The notes below the pieces were generated by a model. It was given only the letters and a program-made list of their open reading frames with translations, was not told the origin of the DNA and ran no database searches. Source: Chitinophaga terrae (ex Kim and Jung 2007) (lineage in GTDB: Bacteria > Bacteroidota > Bacteroidia > Chitinophagales > Chitinophagaceae). From it: a stretch of DNA of 64,000 nucleotides. Shown in pieces: positions 17,663 through 24,728 of the stretch. Each line of letters opens with the position of its first letter. Positions within the stretch are counted from its first letter, which is position 1. Where the stretch lies: positions 310,001 through 374,000 of the forward strand of contig NZ_FNRL01000002.1 in NCBI RefSeq assembly GCF_900107795.1. Direction: 5' to 3'. Both the position numbers and the translations under genes were made by a program.

Positions 17663-17857
17663 TTTCACGCAAAGGCGCTAAGGAGGCAAAGGAACATAAG
17701 AAGTTTTTTAAGAGGCAAAGGATTTTGTAAGAATAATTAAGAAAGCAAAGGGAGCGAAGATTATGTTATATAACACGATCTTCGCTTCCTTTGCTTTCTT
17801 ATTTTATCTTAAAAAACTTCTTATGTTCCTTTGCCTCCTTAGCGCCTTTGCGTGAAA
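17663..17857. repeat. CGCAAAG long inverted-repeat element, copy 2
   Basis: A 195-bp element fills the whole gap between two convergent genes. The arms match perfectly over 51 bp (17663-17713 with 17807-17857). The left end follows the TGA of the regulator gene at once; the right end touches the TAG of ruvB. The centre is a further palindrome with TGTTATATAACA and GCGAAGAT / ATCTTCGC. The arm sequence differs from copy 1 (it has GGCGCTAAGGAGG and AACATAAGAAG), yet the two arms agree with each other. Confidence 0.95.
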
Positions 17858-18886
17858 CTAGAAGAGGAGGTTGCTTCCACCCCTGAAAGGCGTTTTGCCG
17901 AGGTGTATGTACGCTTTTTCCGTTACTTCCCTGCCCCGGGGAGTACGTTTGATAAACCCTTCCTGGATGAGGAATGGCTCATACACTTCTTCCAGGGTGC
18001 CGGCTTCCTCGCCTACAGCGGTGGCGATTGTGGTGATCCCTACAGGGCCTCCCTTAAAGTTTTCGATGATGGTGTTCAGGATACGGTTATCCATCTCATC
18101 CAACCCATATTCATCTACATTCAACGCTTTCAGGCTTAGCTGGGCTATTTCCATATCTATCACCCCATTACCCACAACTTGTGCAAAATCCCTCACCCTG
18201 CGCAACAACCCGTTGGCAATACGGGGCGTACCTCTCGATCTGCGGGCAATTTCATGCGCGGCATCCGAAGTGATCTTGGTACCCAATAACCCGGCCGCTC
18301 TCCAGATGATCTTCTGCAAGGTAGCTGCATTGTAATATTCCAGCCGCGATTTAATGCCGAAACGCGATAACAGGGGGGCAGTCAGTAACCCCGACCTCGT
18401 AGTAGCGCCCACCAGGGTGAACGGCAGGAGGTTTAGTTGTATAGACCTGGCACTGGGACCGCTTTCTATCATAATATCGATACGGTAGTCTTCCATGGCC
18501 GAATACAGGTATTCTTCCACCACAGTGCTTAACCGGTGTATCTCATCGATAAACAATACGTCCTTTTCTTCAAGATTGGTCAGCAAACCAGCCAGGTCGC
18601 CCGGCTTCTCGATCACCGGCCCCGAAGTTTCCTTGATATTCACTCCCAATTCGTTGGCAATGATCCTCGACAACGTGGTTTTACCCAAGCCCGGAGGACC
18701 ATGAAACAGGATATGATCAAGCGCTTCGCCACGCATTTTGGCAGCCTTAATAAATATCTTCAGGTTTTCGATGATCTGCTCCTGCCCGGAAAATTCAAGG
18801 ATCTCCCGAGGACGTATACTGTTCTCGAACTCTTTCTCAGCATTGCTGAGTTTATTTTCTTCTGGTCTTAAAGGCTGATTGGACAT
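17858..18886 (-). CDS. ruvB: Holliday junction branch migration ATPase RuvB
   Basis: The 342-residue AAA+ motor drives branch migration with RuvA. Visible motifs are Walker [10 protein letters not shown], Walker B DEIH ([10 protein letters not shown]), sensor region GATTRSGLL and the arginine-finger region, then the winged helix at the C-terminus ending in [16 protein letters not shown]. The N-terminus [10 protein letters not shown] is normal. The TAG stop touches inverted-repeat copy 2. ruvC is on the same strand 2.8 kb upstream. Confidence 0.97.
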   Translation of the reverse strand: MSNQPLRPEENKLSNAEKEFENSIRPREILEFSGQEQIIENLKIFIKAAKMRGEALDHILFHGPPGLGKTTLSRIIANELGVNIKETSGPVIEKPGDLAGLLTNLEEKDVLFIDEIHRLSTVVEEYLYSAMEDYRIDIMIESGPSARSIQLNLLPFTLVGATTRSGLLTAPLLSRFGIKSRLEYYNAATLQKIIWRAAGLLGTKITSDAAHEIARRSRGTPRIANGLLRRVRDFAQVVGNGVIDMEIAQLSLKALNVDEYGLDEMDNRILNTIIENFKGGPVGITTIATAVGEEAGTLEEVYEPFLIQEGFIKRTPRGREVTEKAYIHLGKTPFRGGSNLLF

Positions 18887-18899
18887 AACTGAATTCGCT

Positions 18900-18907
18900 C
18901 AAAAATA
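18900..18907 (-). promoter_or_regulatory. -7 promoter box for ruvB
   Basis: Minus-strand TATTTTTG ends 13 nt before the ruvB start. The remaining 230 nt to the M28 gene show only an imperfect GC hairpin near 19014-19045. Confidence 0.45.
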
Positions 18908-19136
18908 CGCAAATAATCAAGACAGCAGATTAGGTTGTAAAATACATTACCCGGGTGGAGGGCTTACAGGCAAGTTGAAAGTTTCGGGTTATCCTGCAAA
19001 AGTTTTAGATTCGCCTGGGGCAAAAGATTATAGCTGCCCCTGGCCAGGGTGATGCCAGCATCTTACCAGCTAAATGTCTGAAACAAAATCCTGTACCGCA
19101 ACCAAAGTCAACAACCTGAATAACGATTAGTAAAGT

Positions 19137-20450
19137 ATGAAAAAAGCAGTATGGCTATTAGGGGCTGCATTAAGCCTGTCACTTGTTACACCGGCGCAGG
19201 AGATCAAAGAAAAGGAAGTAAGGCGACTAGTGAGTACATTGGCCGCCGACGATATGGAAGGCCGGTATCCCGGCACCCCCGGTATCGAAAAAGCCGCTTC
19301 CTTTATCAGCGATGAGTTCAAACAGGCCGGCTTATCACCACTTCCCGGGGAAAGCTCTTTCCTCCAAAAGTTCAATAAATACTACATAGGGGTTGATAAT
19401 ATTTCTTTCAAAGTGAACGGGAAGAAGAAAAACTGGGTAGTAGTACCCATAGGCAACAGCCTGCGATACGACTGGGTGTATAATGAAGATGATTATATCA
19501 TTTTGCATATCAAAGATAAAACGGAGTTGTTGAAAGCATTGCGCAGAACGTCAGACAAAAACAGGTTGATATGGCTCGACCCTTCCATGGCTGGCTATCT
19601 CAGCGGCCTGGTCGCTTATTATTCCGAAGGGGTATATGAGTCGGAAGATGCATTGAACACGGCTGCCGAAAATGCAAAGAAAGGGAAGCAAACCGTGTTG
19701 GTGGTAGAGCAATCACCGGTTGCTGATGGTACGCCCTGGGAGATCCATATCAACAGGAGCGCCAAAACAAAAGAATATGCTAACGTTGCCGGCATGATTA
19801 AAGGCAAAAGCAAACCTGATGAGTATGTGGTATTCAGTGCACATTATGATCATCTCGGTATTCTTCCTGCAGTGGCGGGCGATTCAATCGCCAATGGCGC
19901 GGACGACGACGCATCGGGCACCACTGCCGTTATCATGCTTTCAAAATATTTCAGCCAGCAACAACCTGAAAGATCAGTGATCTTTGTTGCTTTCACTGCC
20001 GAAGAAAGCGGCGGTTATGGTTCGCGTTATTTCTCCGAACAACTGGACCCTGATAAAGTAGTAGCGATGTTCAATATAGAGATGATCGGGAAGGAATCGA
20101 AGTTTGGGAAGAACAGCGCATTCATCACCGGGTTTGAACGCTCCGACTTTGGACCTATCCTGCAACGCAACCTGCAGGGATCTGAATTTAAATTCTATCC
20201 TGATCCTTACCCGGAGCAGGACCTGTTCTATCGTTCAGACAATGCAACGCTGGCAAAGAAAGGCGTACCGGCTCACAGTATTTCAACAACGCAGATAGAT
20301 AAAGACCAGTTCTATCATACAGTTGATGATGAAACAGAAACCCTGGATACAGAAAATATCACCAGTATTATCAACGCGATCGCTGTAAGCGCATCATCTA
20401 TCATCAAGGGAACGGATACGCCTACACGAATAGAGAAATCGAACCAATAA
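19137..20450 (+). CDS. Secreted M28 family zinc aminopeptidase
   Basis: The 437-residue protein has a signal peptide (cleaved near TPAQ) and an M28 catalytic domain with its two-zinc ligands in order: His in FSAHYDHLG, bridging Asp in NGADDDASGT, Glu pair in TAEESGGYG, acid in NIEMIG and the last His in FYHTVDDE. A protease-associated-like insert lies between the N-terminal segment and the catalytic part. It probably trims peptides in the periplasm or outside the cell. A strong terminator follows, so it is a single-gene unit. Confidence 0.93.
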   Translation: MKKAVWLLGAALSLSLVTPAQEIKEKEVRRLVSTLAADDMEGRYPGTPGIEKAASFISDEFKQAGLSPLPGESSFLQKFNKYYIGVDNISFKVNGKKKNWVVVPIGNSLRYDWVYNEDDYIILHIKDKTELLKALRRTSDKNRLIWLDPSMAGYLSGLVAYYSEGVYESEDALNTAAENAKKGKQTVLVVEQSPVADGTPWEIHINRSAKTKEYANVAGMIKGKSKPDEYVVFSAHYDHLGILPAVAGDSIANGADDDASGTTAVIMLSKYFSQQQPERSVIFVAFTAEESGGYGSRYFSEQLDPDKVVAMFNIEMIGKESKFGKNSAFITGFERSDFGPILQRNLQGSEFKFYPDPYPEQDLFYRSDNATLAKKGVPAHSISTTQIDKDQFYHTVDDETETLDTENITSIINAIAVSASSIIKGTDTPTRIEKSNQ

Positions 20451-20468
20451 ACATTTTCTTTTACATAC

Positions 20469-20508
20469 AATGATCCGGTTGAAGTGTGCTCAACCGGATC
20501 ATTTTTTA
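20469..20508 (+). terminator. Terminator after the M28 peptidase gene
   Basis: A perfect 14-bp stem, AATGATCCGGTTGA (20469-20482) with 20490-20503, 7-nt loop, followed by T-rich sequence. Confidence 0.93.
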
Positions 20509-20603
20509 TTTAATTAATATAACGTTGCTGCATATTCGAAATATGTTTATTAAATTTATCCCTGAAGACTTTTCCCCATAGTCATTTAAAACCATATCAA
20601 TAT

Positions 20604-21353
20604 ATGAAAACCGGAATCTTGAAACGATGCTTTGCCATTGGCATTGCCGCCAGTTTCCTTGTATCCTGCTCGCAGGAAATGGCGAAACCTGATCAACCAA
20701 TCGATAACACTGACGGAGCCAGTGTTAACTACGAAATCTCAATCGTCAATCCTTCGTACACGCTTACCCCTGATGCAACCGGAAGGCTCAGCGCCATTAC
20801 CGGCGATGCTTCTTTGGCTAAAGCATCTGCAGGCTTTGATGTAACCTGGGATACTGCCACTGCAAGACTGAAAGAACTTCGTTTTGAAGCCAGACGCGGA
20901 AAAGACGAAGTAGAATTTAAACTGAAAACAGACAGGATCATAGACCTGAAGCAAGCTCCGGCTGTACTTGGCTCAATCATTATTCCGAAAGGAACTTATC
21001 AGCAAGTCAAAGTATATGCAAAAGCAGAAGGAGATAAAAAATCTCCGGCTGTAAGATTCAAAGGATTCCTGACCTGGGACGGCAAAAAGATCCCGATGGA
21101 GATCCAGTTAGCAGGCAAAATTGAACTGGCTGCTCACGGTAAGGATGTAGTGATCACAGACACCGGGGTTGACTGGAAAGGAAGCCTGAAAGTATCTATG
21201 GACCTGGTATTGACGAAACTCCAGATAGGAGATTTCACCGGGTCTTTTGCCAACGGTAAATTGTTTATCAGCATTGATGTGAATGGTAACCTGCACGATA
21301 AGGTAAAAGGCGCGCTGGAAAACAGTATGTCAGTTGAGCATCGTCACGATTAA
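20604..21353 (+). CDS. Lipoprotein of unknown function
   Basis: The 249-residue protein has a lipoprotein signal peptide with lipobox FLVSC (Cys about residue 22). After it comes an acidic linker and then a beta-rich domain with alternating strands (FDVTWDTATARLKELRF, IIIPKGTYQQVKVYAKAEG, TGSFANGKLFISIDVNG). The layout resembles small surface lipoproteins that build a single beta-sandwich. No family was recognised with confidence. It ends in a His-containing tail and a terminator, and has no co-directional neighbour close enough to be an operon partner. Confidence 0.75.
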   Translation: MKTGILKRCFAIGIAASFLVSCSQEMAKPDQPIDNTDGASVNYEISIVNPSYTLTPDATGRLSAITGDASLAKASAGFDVTWDTATARLKELRFEARRGKDEVEFKLKTDRIIDLKQAPAVLGSIIIPKGTYQQVKVYAKAEGDKKSPAVRFKGFLTWDGKKIPMEIQLAGKIELAAHGKDVVITDTGVDWKGSLKVSMDLVLTKLQIGDFTGSFANGKLFISIDVNGNLHDKVKGALENSMSVEHRHD

Positions 21354-21361
21354 TAACTTTT

Positions 21362-21402
21362 TGCAGGTGCATCGTTCCTTGCCAGCGGTGCATCTGCATT
21401 TT
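21362..21402 (+). terminator. Terminator after the lipoprotein gene
   Basis: Stem TGCAGGTGCA (21362-21371) pairs with TGCATCTGCA (21389-21398) through one G-T, extendable inward by three pairs, then TTTT. Confidence 0.85.
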
Positions 21403-21481
21403 ATCTATCCCGCACCTGTTTCTCTCTCCACAATCCCTTCTTCCCAAAAAAATATTTAATCGCGAAGCTATAGCAATGGCT

Positions 21482-22168
21482 TTAATGCGTATACTGGTTA
21501 AGTTGCAAGATCAGTTCAGGGTCAGGACAGTTTCGCAGGTATTTTTCTTTTTCGCTGTATTTGCAAACGCCGGGGTAATCGCCTCTCATACCCTGCATGT
21601 CTTCTATGATCTGGAAGTGTAAATGAGGCGGCCATCCGCCGTTTTCTGCCGGCGTACCAAAATTAGCCAGCAGTTCGCCCGCCTTTACAGGCATGTGTTC
21701 GTATAGCCCTTGCAGGTTGGAGATGCTTAGGTGTCCATACAGGGTATAGAAAGAATGCCCGTCCAGGTGATGTTGCAGGATGATGGTGGCGCCATAATCG
21801 CCGAAGTGATCATTGAACCGGAAGCTGTGTACATGGCCGTTCAATGGCGTAAAGATCTCAGTGCCGGCTTCGCCCCAGATGTCGGTGCCCAGGTGCAGCC
21901 GCCGGGGTTCATCGCCTGCATCGAAATGCGGGCTTACCGCGTAGATGGTCCGGTGCTCAGCATAGCCGCCTATTCCCAGCCTGCAGCCAGCCGATTCCAG
22001 GGTTGACTGGATATACCTGCTGAATTTATTTATATCCTGCAGGATGGCTTTGGTAAGCGTGGTGTTGTTAGCTGTAAAGTCCATTACCAACAGGCTTTCA
22101 TGCTCGCTGAGGAGCGGTACCACCGGCCGGAATTTTGACTGATGTTTCTTTAGTACCTCCTGTAACAT
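21482..22168 (-). CDS. M23 family metallopeptidase without signal peptide
   Basis: The 228-residue protein has the LytM/M23 zinc site: H92 and D96 in HLGTDIWGE, and H182/H184 in PPHLHFQ. The first 80 residues are a helical and beta region with no signal peptide or membrane helix, unlike cell-wall M23 enzymes. M23 domains of this type also occur inside larger proteins that join a kinase-like domain and a class III aminotransferase (recalled, not checked), so a non-peptidoglycan substrate in the cytoplasm is possible. It is transcribed away from the Lgt-like operon. Confidence 0.85.
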   Translation of the reverse strand: MLQEVLKKHQSKFRPVVPLLSEHESLLVMDFTANNTTLTKAILQDINKFSRYIQSTLESAGCRLGIGGYAEHRTIYAVSPHFDAGDEPRRLHLGTDIWGEAGTEIFTPLNGHVHSFRFNDHFGDYGATIILQHHLDGHSFYTLYGHLSISNLQGLYEHMPVKAGELLANFGTPAENGGWPPHLHFQIIEDMQGMRGDYPGVCKYSEKEKYLRNCPDPELILQLNQYTH

Positions 22169-22233
22169 TTTTAATGGTGCTTATCGTTCATCTAAATATA
22201 AATATTAATTTGTGTATAAAATAATCGGACCCC

Positions 22234-22992
22234 TTGCAGTTTCCTGTATATATCAACTTTTTATCGCTACATCTGCCGCTGCATGCAGCAACAGAAACCC
22301 TGGGAATGTTTATCGGCTTCCGGTATTTCCTTTACCTGAGGCGGAAGCAGGGCGATTACATCAATAGTAATAACCGCATCTGGATCATTATAGGCGCTAT
22401 TTTCGGGGCTTTAGCCGGCAGCCGCCTGCTGGGGGCGCTGGAAAACCCGCCTGCCTTTTTTCATGCCGGCAATCCGCTTCTTTACCTGTATCTCAACAAA
22501 ACCATTGTTGGCGGCTTGCTGGGAGGATTGATCGGAGTAGAGCTCACGAAGAAAGTCATAGGAGAGAAAACCTCCAGCGGCGATCTTTTCGTTTCCCCCC
22601 TTATCCTTGCCATGATCATTGGGCGAATAGGCTGTTTTTCGATGGGGGTATATGAAGAAACCTACGGTATTGCCACAACCCTGCCCTGGGGCCTGAACCT
22701 GGGAGACGGCGTTTCGAGGCACCCTGTGGCCTTGTACGAGATCCTTTTCCTGGTTGCTTTATGGGCGACTATAGCTTTTTTGCAGAAGAGTTACAGCTTA
22801 GAGAACGGGGCACGTTTTAAAATGTTTATGATAGGTTACCTGGCTTTCAGGCTCCTGTTAGATTTCATAAAACCAGGGTACAGGTATTTTGCCGGCCTGG
22901 GTTCCATACAGCTGGCCTGCCTGGCAGGACTGATATATTATGCCCCATCTATTATTTTTCCGTCACGACTGATAAAGAAGCAATATGCCTGA
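22234..22992 (+). CDS. Divergent Lgt-like membrane protein (prolipoprotein diacylglyceryl transferase family)
   Basis: The 252-residue protein has about seven membrane helices and the Lgt fold: R131 in MIIGRIGCFSMG (matches E. coli R143), RHPVALYE at 162-169 and R206 in YLAFRLLLDF (matches R239). The His that precedes GGL in typical Lgt is Val here (V92 in TIVGGLLGG), and the usual Asn in GRIGN is Cys. It is therefore probably not the housekeeping Lgt but a relative that moves a glycerolipid part to another acceptor; that is inference. The start is TTG at 22234. It overlaps the radical SAM gene by 8 bp. Confidence 0.8.
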   Translation: MQFPVYINFLSLHLPLHAATETLGMFIGFRYFLYLRRKQGDYINSNNRIWIIIGAIFGALAGSRLLGALENPPAFFHAGNPLLYLYLNKTIVGGLLGGLIGVELTKKVIGEKTSSGDLFVSPLILAMIIGRIGCFSMGVYEETYGIATTLPWGLNLGDGVSRHPVALYEILFLVALWATIAFLQKSYSLENGARFKMFMIGYLAFRLLLDFIKPGYRYFAGLGSIQLACLAGLIYYAPSIIFPSRLIKKQYA

Positions 22993-24394
22993 AAAGAATT
23001 ACACGTATTACGATTTCACCCTGAGCATCTGCAGCACCTGCCTGCGCAGGGTAGATGCAAAGATCATATTTGAAGAAGGGAAGGTGTTTATGGTCAAACA
23101 CTGCCAGCAACACGGAATGGAAAAGGTGTTGATAGCTACGGATATTGACTATTACAAGAATACCCGCAACTATAACAAGCCTTCTGAGGCGCCGCTTAAA
23201 ACAAATACTAAAACGCATTATGGATGCCCCTACGACTGTGGCCTCTGCCACGATCATGAACAGCATTCCTGTTTGAGCGTAATAGAAGTAACAGACCGCT
23301 GTAATCTTACCTGCCCGACCTGTTATGCCATGTCGTCGCCCCATTACGGCCGTCACAGGACCCTGGAAGAGATAGAGGCCATGCTGGACATCATCGTGGC
23401 AAATGAAGGACAGCCGGACGTGGTGCAGATAAGCGGCGGCGAACCTACTATACATCCGCAATTCTTCGAAATACTGGATATCGCCAAAACCAAACCTATC
23501 CGTCACCTGATGATCAACACGAACGGGATCAGGATCGCGAAGGACAAAGAGTTTACAGCCAGGCTGGCTACTTATATGCCCGATTTCGAGGTATACCTAC
23601 AGTTCGATTCTTTCAGACCATCGGTGCTGGAAAAAATGAGGGGAAAGGATCTTACAGATACCCGGCAACAGGCAATTGAAAACCTGAACGAGGCGGGACT
23701 CAGCACTACCCTGGTAGTTACCTTGCAGAAAGGAATGAATGACGATGAAATAGGCCAGATCATTGATTACGCGCTGAAACAACCCTGCGTACGGGGCGTG
23801 ACTTTCCAGCCGGTGCAGGCAGCAGGTAGAACAGACGAATTCGACCCGTCGACAGACCGTATGCCATTAACGGAAGTACGGCAGCAGATACTGGCCCAAT
23901 CGCCTGTCTGGACGGCTAACGATATCATTCCCGTTCCCTGCAACCCCGATGCCTTAGCTATGGCTTACGCCCTGAAGATAGACGGACAGGTGTTCCCGCT
24001 GACCCGGTATGTGGACCCGGCGGTTTTACTGAATAACGGGAAAAACACCATCGTGTATGAACAGGACGAACGGTTGCATCAGCACGTGTTGAAGATCTTC
24101 AGCACGGGTATCTCTACGGATGCGGCGGTGAACGATATGCAGTCGCTGCTCTGTTGCCTGCCGCAGGTACAGGCGCCAGGGTTAAGCTATAAGAACCTGT
24201 TCAGGATCGTTATCATGCGTTTCCTCGATGCATACGACTTTGATGTAAGGGCGATAAAAAAGTCCTGTGTACACATTGTACATAAAGATGGACGTATTAT
24301 CCCTTTCGAAACAATGAACCTTTTTTACAGGGATGATAAGGAAGAATACCTGAAAGAATTACAGAAAGAACGCGAGTTTTCTCACATTATTTAA
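22985..24394 (+). CDS. Cys-rich radical SAM enzyme, tetraether-synthase (Tes/MJ0619)-like
   Basis: The 469-residue protein has the radical SAM cluster motif CNLTCPTC (C106, C110, C113) followed by the SAM-binding ISGGEPT. Before it lie extra metal ligands: CSTC (C16, C19), C40 and H43, resembling a rubredoxin-like site, and GCPYDCGLC (C81, C85, C88) plus C96. This N-terminal pattern matches, from memory, the family of archaeal MJ0619 and the tetraether lipid synthase Tes, which joins isoprenoid chains through C-C bonds. It overlaps the Lgt-like gene by 8 bp, so a lipid or lipoprotein substrate in the membrane is likely. Other COG1964 roles remain possible. Confidence 0.8.
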   Translation: MPEKNYTYYDFTLSICSTCLRRVDAKIIFEEGKVFMVKHCQQHGMEKVLIATDIDYYKNTRNYNKPSEAPLKTNTKTHYGCPYDCGLCHDHEQHSCLSVIEVTDRCNLTCPTCYAMSSPHYGRHRTLEEIEAMLDIIVANEGQPDVVQISGGEPTIHPQFFEILDIAKTKPIRHLMINTNGIRIAKDKEFTARLATYMPDFEVYLQFDSFRPSVLEKMRGKDLTDTRQQAIENLNEAGLSTTLVVTLQKGMNDDEIGQIIDYALKQPCVRGVTFQPVQAAGRTDEFDPSTDRMPLTEVRQQILAQSPVWTANDIIPVPCNPDALAMAYALKIDGQVFPLTRYVDPAVLLNNGKNTIVYEQDERLHQHVLKIFSTGISTDAAVNDMQSLLCCLPQVQAPGLSYKNLFRIVIMRFLDAYDFDVRAIKKSCVHIVHKDGRIIPFETMNLFYRDDKEEYLKELQKEREFSHII

Positions 24395-24404
24395 ATAGCG
24401 TATT

Positions 24405-24665
24405 ATGAGTTCCTTTACCAGACTGCTTTTGATCTTTGTGGCTATCCCCATAGTTGTTATTTTAATCGGGGGATTATTGGCGGGATTGGAGGGTATGCTG
24501 GAAGCCCTGATCTTCGCCGGCTTCCTGTTAGTGGTTTATCTTGTTGCGGCGCTGATCTGTTTTATTCTCGACCATCGCGATGCCGGGAAGGCGCTTTTAT
24601 TATCTGCGGGTATTATACTGTTGATAGGGTTATCGACCTGCGGGATAATGCTGGGTATGAGTTAA
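24405..24665 (+). CDS. Small membrane protein of unknown function
   Basis: The 86-residue protein is nearly all hydrophobic, with three predicted helices (about 5-27, 31-53 and 62-84) and a short charged loop DHRDAGK. It starts 10 nt after the radical SAM stop and belongs to the same operon, which suggests an accessory or scaffolding role for that membrane system. No motif was recognised. Confidence 0.7.
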   Translation: MSSFTRLLLIFVAIPIVVILIGGLLAGLEGMLEALIFAGFLLVVYLVAALICFILDHRDAGKALLLSAGIILLIGLSTCGIMLGMS

Positions 24666-24690
24666 AGATCTTTTCAGAAAAATAGAAAGT

Positions 24691-24719
24691 AAAACGGCGA
24701 AGATCATCTTCGCCGTTTT
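24691..24719. terminator. Bidirectional terminator between the radical SAM operon and leuS
   Basis: A perfect 14-bp palindrome, AAAACGGCGAAGAT (24691-24704) with 24706-24719, flanked by A-rich and T-rich sides. It ends 9 nt before the leuS stop. Confidence 0.93.
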
Positions 24720-24728
24720 CTGTTTGAA

